Numbered from the stretch's first letter, positions 1 through 10,790 are shown. The stretch is DNA of 58,878 nt from Chara braunii (GCA_003427395.1 BFEA01000075.1:1749782-1808659), one strand, 5' to 3'. Made by a program: numbers and translations. Notes: generated by a model not told the origin, from the letters alone.

Positions 1-44
<44 letters not shown>

Positions 45-237
45 CACGCACACACACACACACACACACACATACACACATACACACACAATCAATCAAT
101 CAATCAAATTGATAGATTGATTGATTGATTGATTGATTGATTGACTGATTGATTGATTGATTGGTTGGTTGCAATTGGCTCGTTGATTGATTGATTGATT
201 GATTGATTGTGTGTGTGTGGGGGGGGGGGGGGGGGGG
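1..237. repeat. Microsatellite block: (CA)n, (ATCA)n/(TTGA)n, poly-G
   Basis: An opening (CA)n tract of about 90 bp passes into ATCA repeats, then into TTGA repeats whose sequence is the reverse complement of the former, so the two could pair as a cruciform. It ends in a GT run and a tract of 19 G (219-237). Reading frames here are only repeat translations. Bases 238-464 are T-rich and hold nothing I recognise. Confidence 0.9.
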
Positions 238-464
238 CAATGCTTTTCCACTGGCCCAACAATCTAAAAATATGGGGGAAAAAATCATCATCGGTTTTAT
301 TTTTTTTTAATTATTTTTTATTTCCATTTTTGTTTTTTATTTTCTTCTCTTCCAGTAGATGTCACAAAAAATATTAAAAATCATAGGCTTGTAGAGCTTT
401 TTTTTATCTACGCGCACATTTGTTTTTGTTTTTTTTCCTCTATTTTTAGGACTCGAAAAAATTC

Positions 465-575
465 TCCGGGTTTCATGCCCGCACTCGGCCACGACCGGTT
501 GGCCGCCGTGGGTGGGATCTAGATCGCGGGAGGTAAAATGGCTCGCGGTCGCGACCGCGGGTGATACATAGCATT
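465..575. repeat. Palindrome-rich GC block, possible transposon terminus
   Basis: A GC-rich island in AT-rich surroundings contains the perfect 16-bp palindrome CGCGGTCGCGACCGCG (544-559). It is followed by GTGATACATAGCA, which is also found next to the hAT-like terminus at 40,697-40,712; the bases inward of that motif can be aligned with several matches. I infer a terminal module of the same kind as those at 3.5, 5.4, 8.2-8.5 and 40.6 kb. No target duplication was found, so this is tentative. Confidence 0.35.
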
Positions 576-1475
576 CAAGTCGTCAACTATGTGGTGAGAG
601 AGCTTTGAATCAGAGCATGAACAGAGTTAGACGCCCAATCGCTTGTTGAATCCTAACTCCAAGCAGTAGACGACTCGAGTGAGGGTCGTTCCAGTACTTG
701 TTTTGATCTAGGCATGTTGAGAAAGTGGCAGGATGAACACTTCAGTGTAAGTCGTCCTATTGCTCCTATTTATATATTTACATATCAATTGTTATGTACT
801 GGACAAAAGGTGGGATGCTCCAGTGTGAGTTGTCCTACTGGTTGTTCATATGTGTCTCATTAGTAGAAATATCTTGCATTCTATCGAACCTGTAATAAGA
901 GGCTTTAGGGAGGGTCATCCTATTACTTGTTTGATCTTAGTCTGAGAAGTCTTAAGGATAGTAGGGTACTCCGGGGAGGGTCTCTCTACTACTTGTTCGA
1001 GACTAAGAGGACTAAGTGTTGAGGGGTGGTGGGGTGTTCCAGTTTGAGTTACCCTACCAGTTGTTTGAACTTGTGATCTACCTAATACTAAAAGAGTGGC
1101 AGAATGCTCTAGTGCAGATTATCGTACTACTCGTGTGACATAAAGTTATATGTAAGTTGTATAGTATTGGGCAAGAGGGATGAGGGTTGCAGTGTGAGTC
1201 ATTATACTGTTAGGTTGTGTGCAAGATCGCTTACAGATATTCGTCTAAGTATACCTATTGATACTCTTATAGTACGAGGATAGAATGTCTCAAGTGTGAG
1301 TCGTTCTATTGCTCGCCTACATGTCGAACTTATAAAAAAATGCTCCAGTGTGAGTTGCCCTATTACTTGTTTGACCCTAGTTTGATTGACATTAAAGGAG
1401 GGTAGGAATCGTGGGAATTGACAGGTGGTGAGACACTCCATTGCAAGTTATCATGCTGCTTGCTTATTCATGTTT

Positions 1476-1524
<49 letters not shown>

Positions 1525-1539
1525 GTATACATATATATA

Positions 1540-1888
1540 CGTTACTAGGCGGCCATGCTGTGCCTCTAGTGCCAGCGAAGTGTCTGGAGTGTATTTTTTG
1601 GCTGTGACAGACCTTTCTTTGTTTCGTGGATGTTTGTTGGTTTGTGATGGTGTGTGAACGTCAGTCTGTAGAGTTTTCCATCTGGTGTGGGTGAGTGATA
1701 GTCTACTTTGATTTTAGTTAAGGTAGATTATCTTGACAGTGTAATCAGTGAGGGGATTATGCAGACTGTTGAGGGTTCAGCCTCCTGATGAGTCAGTGAA
1801 ACTCCGAGGAAACAGTTTGTCACAGCCCCTCGTTTGTTGTCCTCTTCTCTCTCTGTGCCTACGGTTTACCGGGTAGTTCTGTTTGTGA

Positions 1889-1889
<1 letters not shown>
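1540..1889 (+). mobile_element. 350-bp insertion in hairpin array I, in an AT run
   Basis: Array II (6,778-6,806) has one short uninterrupted AT stretch where array I has AT run, about 350 bp, AT run. The extra sequence is therefore an insertion. It is unique in this window, has no reading frame of note and contains a hammerhead-ribozyme-like motif at 1,770-1,832. Insertion into an AT dinucleotide tract plus a hammerhead motif would fit a Penelope-like or retrozyme-like non-autonomous retroelement, but this is inference. The repeat on both sides hides any target duplication. Confidence 0.5.
1770..1832 (+). ncRNA. Candidate (decayed) hammerhead ribozyme
   Basis: The catalytic box CTGATGA is at 1785-1791. 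GTCAGT (1792-1797) pairs with ACT and part of GAG (1801-1808) around a GAA loop to form stem II. GAAA is at 1809-1812. ACA (1812-1814) pairs with TGT (1818-1820) as a three-base stem III, followed by C1821, giving GTC at the expected cleavage site. TGAGGG (1770-1775) can pair with CCCTCG (1827-1832) as a distal stem I. Weak points: the 10.1-11.1 position is G/G instead of G/C, stem II has a CC bulge, and stem I next to the core does not pair. Probably a decayed copy if real. Confidence 0.4.
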
Positions 1890-1923
<34 letters not shown>

Positions 1924-2640
1924 AGTCATGTCTGATTATTTACTAATTACGTACAAACTGCTTGTTGGACATCGCACAGGTAGTAGGGTACTCCAGTCTG
2001 GATCATCCTATTACTTGTTTAGGTCAGACTGCACCATATTTAAGAGACAATCGATGACTCCAGTGAGGGTCAACTATTATCCGCTTGAATTGAAACTAAA
2101 CGAGAGTGAAGAAGTGGTAGGATACTCCAATGTGAGTCGTCCGACTCCTTCTCTGGTTTCTTACATACCATCTACTCGAACGAGTACTATGATACTTTGA
2201 GGAGGGTCATCCTACTTCTTGTTTGAAGTTAGTCTACAAAATATTCAATCTGATAGTATAATACTTCAGTGAGAATCATCCTATTACTTGTTTGAAGACT
2301 AAGTTAAACTTGCGCTATACTGAAAAGGTAGTAGGAGGCTCCAGTGAGCGTAATCCTATTACTTGTTTGGAGTTAGACTGCGCATTATACAAGAGGTAGT
2401 AAAAGACTCCAATGAGGGTTATCCTATTACTAACTTGAAATTGACATTAGTTCGTGTAATATGATATTTGTTGGACACTAAACGAATACTGGGATACTCC
2501 GGTATGAATCATCATATTATTTGTTTAGTACTAGAAGGTTTCTGGGGTACTCCACTTCGAGTTATCCTACTACAGTACTACTTATCTAAAATAAATGTAT
2601 GTCCACCGTTTTTCCATCACATTGACTTCTGTTAGTAAGT

Positions 2641-3517
2641 TCTATGTTTGCCTCCTCTGTTCAGTTGTGCGTTTGTTGTTCTACAACCGGTGCTTTAATC
2701 GGCCTAGTTCCTTGAGGACAACATGTGGTTGATTGAGTTCCTCTAACACCTTGCATCAACTGTTGGAGATGTTTCCGCAATCATGGTTATGTCGACCGCC
2801 TTCCTTCTGGGCTTGTGGTTTGTCCAGATCTAGTTGCGTGATAAGGTAAGGTCAGATAACTACGGATTTGCTAGGATGGCGGAGCTGGGTGGACCCCGCT
2901 ATGCCTTGGCTGGCTATGTGTTTTGCCCAGCAGGAGGGCCAACTTTTGACCAATTTTTTTTGTTGGTTGGTGAACCCTGCATACCAATTTCTTTAAAATT
3001 TCGCTGAGCGTAGGTGATGTGTCGCTTGGAAAGGATGTTGTAATAGTGGTAGGTCATTTGTTGAGCAGCTCATCAAATTACTACTGGTGTCGAGGTGTAA
3101 AAATAGCGGAAAGTTGAGTGGCTCGAGATGCTCACGCCTTTAAGTCACCCATCTCTATAGTGATTTGATGGAGAGTGGCTCATAGAGCTGAAGGAAGGAG
3201 GAGTGTCTGCCGGGTATTCTGGTATGCACTGTGGTCAACACATTTTGACATGCGATGTGCTTAATAAATCTAGCACTGTTGTTGAATACCTGAGTTGTTG
3301 AGAGAGAGAGAGAGAGAGAAACAAAAAGATATGGGAGCGTGTACCTGGCAGTTGGAGCTCTGCTGCTTGACGGGCGGCATCTACATGAACTTCAGAGGTT
3401 GCTGTTGACGTCATCTGGTTGCCTTCTTATTAACATACGTTAGTATAGGAAGTGTATGAATGTCGTATGACATTGTGCGCAGATATGGGAAAGACGAGCA
3501 TTGAATGCAATATCAAT
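2641..3517. other. No gene recognised
   Basis: Mixed-composition sequence without a convincing reading frame. It has a short GA run at 3,300-3,319. It does not match other parts of the window that I could see. Confidence 0.5.
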
Positions 3518-3525
3518 GGTGGCGT

Positions 3526-4385
3526 CTGGGTAGCACCCGGTACGCATACGCAATGTGTACCCGTACGTATTCCGGCGTACGCGTACAAACCCAAAATCGC
3601 GCGTACTCGTACATTAAAAAAAAAATAAAAAANAAAAAAAAAATCCAAAAAATCTGAAAAAAAAGTATGTTGTGAAGAATAATGATACAAACAACATTTG
3701 CCTGAAGGTCATACCCGAATTCTAAACCAAGCTCGATTTAGTGCTAGGGCACAAGGAGGAGCACGTTATTGGGACCCTGACTGGTCCTTGGCCACCGGTT
3801 TAGGCTGACTATCTGTCAGTAATCCAGTCTAATTGTGGAAGGCAGGGCTTTGTAGTGTGGGCAATTAGCTGGCGAAATCCAGGCGTGGCAATATACCTGA
3901 TGAGACTGATCGGGGGCGCTGCCCCTCGGTCTTCGATACGGAGGAGCTGTGGGATTGTCCTACTCTTGGTCAACAGGGCAGCCTGCGGCAATTTGGGAGG
4001 AGCAGAAGGGCTTTATGAGGAGGATATGCTGGAGATGGAGGATGAAAGGGCATCGATATAACGTCGACTTCAGAGACAGACAATGGATTTTTGTCGGGAC
4101 CGGTATCGCCCACCGTCGATGACAACGGGTTTCAAGCCGTGAACGGGATTTTTCGAGTTGTTGCCTCGAGCTGCGAGCGGGATTCTTCGTTGTAGCGAAC
4201 AGGATTCTTCGTTGTTGTAGCTAAAGCTCCTACTTCAGGCGTGGTGTCAATTCTGCTTTTTAGATCTTTGGTGTTTTGACTGATTATTCTTTGAGCCCTC
4301 TCATAACTTTGAAGAATTGTTTGAAGAAGAGAGAGAGAGAAAAGAAAAAAAAAAAAGAGAGAGAGAGAGACAAAAAAAAAAAAAA

Positions 4386-4416
<31 letters not shown>

Positions 4417-4573
4417 ACATTAGGTTAAGGTGAGAAGTTTCTTTTTGGCTTTGTTTCGCTTTTGGCTAATTGGAAGTCATTTCGTTAAGCAGTTTGTATT
4501 TAGGTTGGAAGATATAGTGCGATAAACCGTTTGAATTAGGGTTGGGAGATATGTAGAGAGATAAATAAGTAGA

Positions 4574-4619
<46 letters not shown>

Positions 4620-5417
4620 ATTGATTGGCTGAATTAAGGTTACTAATTAGGGTTGATAAGTCTTGTGGAATTTTTAATGATAATTGTTGTGGGTTGGGTT
4701 GATAAATTTTGTTGAGCTTTTAGTGAGGATTGTTGTGGGTTGACTGTGAGGTAAAACATAGTGGTGCCCTCGACGTGCTTGGCCGTTGATGCCTTACCCG
4801 CTGAGGGCGCCACCTACTTTTTGTAAGGGACGCCGGACCCGCTTTCCGGCTTATATAAAAAAATAAAAAAAAACTCTTCAAAAATTAAAATTCTTAACAA
4901 ATTTAAAAAATATTTTTAAATAGTTTTTTAATTATTATGATAATATTACCTTTTTTTTATTTTTAATTTCTTACTCGAGTTTGGTTGGGTTTTCAGGGAT
5001 GAATCCTAGGTAAAAGTTGTTTGTATCATGTTTCTACATAACATATATTTGTGATAAAAGTTTGTTTTTATTTTTGTGTGTTTTTTTCCTAGTTTTTTTT
5101 TTTTTTTTTTCAATTTGTTTGTTTTTTGTGCCTTTGATTTTTAACTCGAGTTTGGTACAGAATTTCGAGATGAGTCTCAGGCAAAAAGTGTTTGAAATAT
5201 CATTTTGCATAACATACGTTTTTTTCAGATTCTTTCGATGAGTTGTTTTTTCTTTTTTTTTTAATTATTCCCACGTACGGGAGTACATGTACGCGCGTAC
5301 GTGTCACGTACAGGAATACGTGTACACATGTACGCGCGTACGTGTCACGTACAGGAATACGTGTACGCATGTACGCGTGTACGCGCAACCCGCGTACACA
5401 TACGCCGTGCTACCCAG
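3526..5417. mobile_element. hAT-like DNA transposon, non-autonomous, complete ends
   Basis: The element is bounded by perfect 11-bp terminal inverted repeats, CTGGGTAGCAC at 3526-3536 and its complement GTGCTACCCAG at 5407-5417. They are flanked by an exact 8-bp direct repeat GGTGGCGT (3518-3525 and 5418-5425). An 8-bp target duplication with short ends of this type is the hallmark of the hAT superfamily. Both ends are followed inward by ACGTACGCG-rich subterminal repeats, as expected for transposase binding sites. The 1.9-kb interior carries AT-rich stretches, GA microsatellites (about 4,330-4,416 and 4,579-4,618), one N at 3,633, and no transposase frame that I recognise. It therefore depends on a transposase elsewhere. 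Strand cannot be assigned. Confidence 0.85.
5275..5406. repeat. Subterminal palindromic repeats of the hAT-like element
   Basis: A tandem repeat of about 50 bp in which CATGTACGCGCGTACGTG, TCACGTACAGGAATACGTGT and related palindromic ACGTACGCG steps recur two to three times. The opposite end (3,540-3,615) carries a shorter set of the same words. These are likely binding sites for a hAT transposase. Confidence 0.75.
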
Positions 5418-5425
5418 GGTGGCGT

Positions 5426-5884
5426 GTTGGGGCAGGCATTGACATAATAGTTCGTTGCATTGCTCTTATTTAGCTTGTATCTTGGTTCATGCTGCTTACG
5501 CATGCTACTTTATGTCTGTTACATGACTATCTGGTTGTCAAGGTGATGTTGTGATTTGATTTTCTGTGTATTGCACTCACTCATTTTCCTCGTCGCTGCA
5601 TCTGGACGAGATTACTGACCGGGTGCATCTACCAATACCAAACAGTGGAAATGATGTATTTTAGAGATGAAAGCATGAAGTGGTGATAAAATGAGAATAA
5701 AAGAAGATGAAGAGGGGGAAAGGGAAGTTTAAGGAGAGGATAAAGAGGAGTAAGAAGAAAACTGGGGGGGAGACCGTTACACTTACCTTTATTAAGTTGG
5801 AAGTTTCGGTATGTGTGTTGGTAGTTGGTGATTTTCCATGGCGCAAAAGGAACCTTAGTGATTGAAATCCCTCGATGTGAATTG
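5426..5884. other. No gene recognised
   Basis: Non-repetitive flank of the hAT-like insertion, followed by a purine-rich stretch (5,690-5,770). No coding signal was seen. Confidence 0.5.
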
Positions 5885-8118
5885 TCAACTATGTGGTGAG
5901 AGAGCGTTGAATCTGAATATGAACAGGGTTAGACGCTCAATCGCTTGTTGGATCCTAAATGTAAGTAGTAGATGACTCTAGTGAGGGTCGTTCCACTACT
6001 TGTCTTGATCTAGGCAGGTTGAGAAAGTGGCACGATGAACGCTCCGGTGTGAGTCGTCCTACTGCTCGTAGTTATATATTTATATATTATAATTGTTATG
6101 TACTGAAGAAAAGGTGGGATGCTCCAGTGTGAGTTTTCCTACTGGTTGTTCATATGTGTTTCATTAGTAGAGATATCTTGCTTGCTATCGAACCATTAAT
6201 AAGAGGCTCTAACGAGGGTCGTCCTGTTACTTGTTTGACCATAGTCCGAGGAGTTTGAAGGATAGTCGGGTACTCCAGGGAGGGTCTCTTTACTACTTGT
6301 TCGAGACTAAGAGAACAAAGTTTTGAGGGGTGGTTGGGTGCTCCAATATGTGTCACCTACCACTTGTTTGAATCTGTGATCCGCCCGGTACTAAAAGAGT
6401 GGTAGGATGCTTTAGTGCATGTTATCCTACTACTCGTGTGGCATAAAATTATATGTACGTTATGTAATATTGGGCAAGAGGGTTGAGGACTGCAGTGTGA
6501 GTCATTATACCGTTTGTATGTGTGTAAGATCTCTTACGCATATTCATCTAAGTATATAGATCGATAATCTTATAGTAGGCGGATAGTTGAATGTCTCCTA
6601 TGTGAGTCGCTCTACGGCTCACTTACATGTCAAACTTGTAAAAGAAGGCTCCAGTGTGAGTTACCCTATTCCTTGTTTGGCCCAAGTTTAATTGACATTA
6701 AAGGAGGGTAGAAATCGTGGGAATTGACAGGTAGTGAGATACTCCAGTGCGAGTTATTCTACTGGTTGATTGTACATGTTTAACTTATATATATGTATAT
6801 CATGTCTGATTGTTTACTCATTACGTACAAATTGTTTGCCTATCATCGAACAGGTAGTAGGATACTCCAGTGTGGGTCATCTTATTACTTATTTAAATCA
6901 GACTGCGTCAGATTCAAGAGATAATAGGTGGTCCTAATGAGGGTCAACTATTATCCGCTTGAATCCAAACTACTTGACAGTAAAAAAGTGGTAGCATACT
7001 CCAATGTGAGTCATCCTACTACTTGTTGTTTGGTTGCGCACGTACCATTTACTCGAACAAGTAGTATGATACTCCGGTGAGGGTCATCTTACTACTTGTT
7101 TGAAGTTAGTTTGCAGAATATTCAAACTGGTAGTAGGATACTTCGGTGAGATTCATTTTTTTACTTGTTTGAAAACTAACTTGCACAATGTGGTAGGATA
7201 CTCCAATGTGAGTCGTCCTACTGCTTGTTGTTTGATTGCGTACATACCAATTACTCGAACGAGAAGTATGATACTCCAGTGAGGGTCATCTTACTACTTG
7301 TTTGAAGTTCGTTGCAGAATATTCAAACTGGCAGTATGATACTTCAGTGAGATTCATTCTTTTACTTGTTTGCAAACTAACTTACACAATATTCAAACGA
7401 TAGTAAGAGGCTTCACTGAGGGTCTTTCTATTACTTGTTTGGCGTTGGACTGCAAGCATTATACAAGAGGTAGTAAGAGACTCAAGTAAGGGTCATTATA
7501 TTACTAACTTGAAATTGGCACTAACTCGTGTTATATGATATAGTTTATCTCTTGGACAGTAAACGAATAGTGGGATACTCTAGTGTGAATTGTCCTACTG
7601 CTTGTTTAGTATTGGAAGGTAGTGGGGTACTCCACTTTGAGTCATCCTATTACTTATCTGAAATATATACATATTGTTGTCCATTATTTTTCTGCTACTT
7701 CTGTATATATATAGACTGGATAACGTGTGAAAAAGGTAGTTTGATACTCCAGGGTAAGTCATCTGACTACTTGCTTGAACTAAGTTTGTTTGATATTGAT
7801 CAAGTAGTAGATAATCTCAATGCGAGTCAATCTACTACTTACGTATGCACAGACTAGAAAGAACCTGTAGAACGAGAGAGAAAATACTTCAGTGTGAATA
7901 TTTCTCTTACCTATGTGAGGGTTGGTCGATTGGGTTCATAAAGCGCGAGGATGGAGAGTCAAGTGTGAGTCATCCTATTGCTCGACTGAATTTATGTTGA
8001 CTAGTACGTATGAGGATGAACGCTCTAGTAAAAGTTTCCATACTACATACTTACATTTGGTCGGACTATATTATAATCTTTCGTTAAGTTTGAAAATCAT
8101 ATTGTCGAACTTCATGTA
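5885..8118. repeat. Hairpin array II
   Basis: Direct duplicate of array I (start GTCAACTATGTGGTGAGAGAG in both), without the 350-bp insertion and extending further right. Clear hairpins include 7057-7103, where CAAGTAGTATGAT pairs with ATCTTACTACTTG with one mismatch, and 7802-7840, where AAGTAGTAGAT pairs perfectly with ATCTACTACTT. The latter is the counterpart of the last hairpin in arrays III and IV. Units are spaced irregularly, mostly 60-90 bp. Short reading frames through the array are not conserved with array I. Confidence 0.8.
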
Positions 8119-8149
8119 GGGCCATATCGATAGCAAAGGGTGTTGAGAC

Positions 8150-8640
8150 CTGTGTAGCATCATGTTCGGGTTCGGTGACCGAACCCGAACGTTCGGAACC
8201 GAACTCGAACGAGCGTCGAAACTCGCCGAACGCGAATATAAAAATATTTAAAAAAAAACAAAATAACGTTCTTTAAAAAATCTGAAAAAACTATATGTTA
8301 TGTAAAATAATAATACAAACAACTTTTGCCTTGGAGGTTTGGTCAAATTCGTAACTGAACTCGAGTAAAAAAATACAAAACCAAAAAACAAAGTTTTTTT
8401 TTTTTTTTTTTTGAATATGTTCGGCCGAACATGTTCGGGTGGCGTTCGGCCGAACACCCGAAAATAAATAAATAAATACAAATAGGGTTGTAGGGAATTT
8501 TAAGCCCTACAACCCATTTTTTTTTTTTTTGAAATCCGACTTCGTTTAGGATTTTTAAAAAATCAAAAACTAAATTTGATTTAAAAAAAAAAAAAAAAAA
8601 AAAAAAGCTGGAATTTTTTTTTGTCATTTTTTATAATGAG
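8150..8640. mobile_element. hAT-like terminal region with GTTCGGCCGAAC repeats
   Basis: The left edge CTGTGTAGCATCATG resembles the inverted end of the element at 3,526 (CTGGGTAGCAC). Next come clusters of TTCGG/CCGAA words, then an A/T-rich core that shares a stretch with the 3.5-5.4-kb element (AATAATACAAACAACTTTTG and neighbours). Perfect palindromes GTTCGGCCGAAC lie at 8419-8430 and 8444-8455. An 11-bp hairpin (GGGTTGTAGGG at 8485-8495 with CCCTACAACCC at 8505-8515) is followed by poly-T and recurs in altered form at 40,556-40,584. The right end and target duplication were not found, so it is probably truncated. Confidence 0.55.
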
Positions 8641-8789
8641 ACACATGGTCCCTGAGTTTACCTGTATTTTTTTTTAGAAATGAATGTGTATTTTGCAGGG
8701 GGTTGAGCTGTTTTTAAAAAAATGCAGAGGCAAAAATTGAAAATAACTTAAAAAAAGGGTTTGATTGATTGGTTGATTGATTGATTGAT

Positions 8790-8849
<60 letters not shown>

Positions 8850-8854
8850 TTTTT

Positions 8855-8923
8855 GCTCATCCTCTCGATGAAAGTTGCGCGAGGCCGCGGATGGCCTCGC
8901 GCAACTTCCATCGAAAGGATGAG
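8855..8923. repeat. GC-rich long hairpin, copy 1
   Basis: GTTGCGCGAGGCC (8874-8886) and GGCCTCGCGCAAC (8893-8905) form a perfect 13-bp stem around the loop GCGGAT. The stem continues outward with minor mismatches through TCGATG/CATCGA and CTCATCCT/AGGATGAG. It is isolated within GT and GA repeats. Confidence 0.85.
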
Positions 8924-8931
8924 AAAACTAC

Positions 8932-8966
<35 letters not shown>

Positions 8967-8972
8967 CTCGGC

Positions 8973-9026
8973 GGAAGTTGAGCGAGGCCGCGGCTGGCCT
9001 CGCGCAACTTCCATCGAAAGGATGAG
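8973..9026. repeat. GC-rich long hairpin, copy 2
   Basis: GGAAGTTGAGCGAGGCC (8973-8989) pairs with GGCCTCGCGCAACTTCC (8996-9012), 16 of 17 positions, around GCGGCT. The right flank (ATCGAAAGGATGAG) matches copy 1, but the left outer arm is missing, so this is a truncated duplicate about 100 bp from copy 1. Confidence 0.85.
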
Positions 9027-9037
9027 CAAAATCGATT

Positions 9038-9120
<83 letters not shown>

Positions 9121-9137
9121 GGAAAAAAAAAAAAAAA

Positions 9138-9497
9138 AAAAACGCGTTTTTGTTTTTCACTTTCTTTCGATTTCGCCCTCATCCCCCCCAACCAAAAGTT
9201 CATCTTTCTCGTTTTTTTTTGTGTGGGGGGGTGGGGCCGGGGATGCAACGCTACGTGGCGCCATCAGAACTGAAAAAAATCCTTCCCTGAGGCCGCCACG
9301 CCCGCGGGCTTTGCGGCCTGGCCGCTGGTGTCCACCGCCAAGGGGGATTCATAGTCTCCGGGACCTTCCCTGATGTGGAAGACTATAAGTAGCATCTGAA
9401 TAAACGTAGGATTTTTTCCTCGCCCACTCTCACACGTGGATATTATTTTTGAATTTCCCAATCTAGAATTAGTTTTAGAATTTGGATGGGACGTACC
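9138..9497. other. No gene recognised
   Basis: A pyrimidine-rich stretch, then GC-rich sequence up to the sharp left boundary of the 15.7-kb unit at 9,498. Bases just left of 9,498 do not match those left of 25,234, which helps define that boundary. Confidence 0.5.
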
Positions 9498-9503
9498 TTG
9501 TCG

Positions 9504-9533
9504 GAGCAAACACCCTTACAAGGGTATTTGCTC
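9504..9533. repeat. Terminal stem-loop of unit 1
   Basis: GAGCAAA then ACCCTT pair with AAGGGT then TTTGCTC, 13 pairs with one C/A mismatch, a few bases inside the unit start. The same stem-loop with one extra mismatch is at 25,240-25,269. Confidence 0.8.
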
Positions 9534-10539
9534 ATGATTTTGCATTCGATATAGTAGCAACGCCGATTACCGTAACGGAGACAGTCTTTTGGCATGGTGC
9601 CGTGAAGCAAGATTCTCGACCATTGAGGTCGAGAAGGCTAGGTGATCATACACAGTGATACGACGCATAGAACAACAAGTAAAGGTTAGTAAAAGTTAAA
9701 AATCTTCGGTCGCAAGGGCCGGAGGATTGAAAGAAAACAAGAAAAGGTCGCGCGGGAATGTGGCGACCACGATCTAAATTTGTCAAAGGCTCAGGCGGTA
9801 AGGCAAAAATGAATTAGAACGAGTGACGAGGCGTCGGACCAGCCGGTATGGGAAAGTCGGCAGGTTGCGACGGCATAAAATATAAGGACGACGTGAAAAA
9901 TTAATATAACCTCGGCCATGCGGCCGGGGCAGCCAAAAGAAACACACTGCCGACCATAATAAGTAACGGCAGTCGGTACATCTGTCCTTACTCGTATGTC
10001 ATGAGCAAGGTTGAGGCTACAGCTCCGCCTCCCGTATGTAGATAGAAAGTCGCCTCTTGAGTAGCGACTTCATGCCCACGTGACCACTCAAGCAACCGGT
10101 GCCTTCGTCCCTTCGCAACGGGAGACCCTGTTAAAAGTTCTGATATCGTCTGCACAGGGTCTGGACTCAGGCTACTTGAACTAGTACCCACCTACCTAAC
10201 GGTATTGGGTCTTTAAAAATGTCGACTTTTATCTTCTTCTGTGCGGCCTCGAGTGTCGGACAGATCTACCTCTAATTGGTGTGGTACTGGCCTACCTGCT
10301 ACTTGAGTATTTTTTCGCCGCTCTTAAATGTCGCAGACCTCTTTCCCCGCCGCGTAAGTGTTTACCCCGCCACGACCCTCAATGTCGCGACCACGGGTAA
10401 GTATTGGCCCTTCGGGCCTTTCGATCAGCCAAGTGCCCTTGCGGGTCACACACACACACACACACACTCAAGTCGACAAGCACTCAGATAGGCGTGCAAG
10501 CCAGCGAACGTGCACACACACAGACCTAGAAACAGGCTG

Positions 10540-10790
10540 AGGCCACAAGGTGGGCTGGGCCCCGATACTCTTCATATAACTGAGCGGCGCTCTCCCTAAA
10601 CAGAATAGGAGCTAGCTTAGTAGGTTTAAGGTGCAGGATGATAAACAAGGGGTGCAGGGAATGAACCCGAATGACGTCTGAGCTAGCTCCTTTTGTGAAG
10701 GAGCTCCGCAACTCTTTCACCCACGCTCGAGCAATCGGGATTGGAACTTGTGACCTAGAGATTGGAAATTAGTTAAAGTTATACCCCGTT
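10540..10790 (-). repeat. Possible tRNA-derived SINE-like segment in unit 1
   Basis: On the minus strand a B-box-like word (AAGTTCCAATCC, consensus GGTTCGANTCC) lies near 10,737-10,752. It is followed leftward by a block conserved with 26,210-26,440 that includes GAGCTAGCT and a GGGCTCAGCCC-like word. No clear A box was found, so this may be only a chance pol III-like motif inside the unit leader. Confidence 0.3.

Larger units (their letters stand above)
580..2640. repeat. Hairpin array I
   Basis: A run of degenerate units, each with a 5' arm like GTAGTAGGAT, a middle like ACTCCAGTGTGAGT and a 3' arm like ATCCTACTACTTG. The arms are complementary and the middle also pairs (ACTC with GAGT). 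Examples begin near 661, 725, 807, 1,975, 2,320 and 2,465. The array aligns unit by unit with 5,885-7,700, so the two arrays are direct duplicates. It is interrupted at about 1,540-1,889 by an insertion with AT dinucleotide runs on both sides. No protein frame is credible. Homology to array II ends near 2,640. Confidence 0.8.
8760..9137. repeat. Microsatellite cluster: (TTGA)n, (GT)n, (GA)n, (AATC)n, poly-A
   Basis: Two GT tracts (about 8,792-8,834 and 8,933-8,964), a GA run, a long AATC tract (about 9,035-9,120) and a poly-A tract surround the two GC-rich hairpins listed separately. The many reading frames here encode only repeat peptides. Confidence 0.9.

Noticed and set aside
560-575. GTGATACATAGCA shared with 40,697-40,712 as proof of common ancestry
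   Set aside because: Words of this length recur by chance in a window of this size. It is kept only as weak support because neighbouring bases also align partly.
3885-3935. Second hammerhead-like start CTGATGAGACTGATCGG
   Set aside because: No GAAA box or closing stems at suitable distance.
3809-4061. Overlapping frames inside the hAT-like element as a transposase remnant
   Set aside because: I could not match any frame to the hAT dimerisation region or other transposase motifs.
580-8118. CRISPR-like array
   Set aside because: Units are degenerate, spacing is irregular, there are no identical repeats, and the surroundings are eukaryotic. The regularity comes from hairpin arms, not direct repeats with unique spacers.
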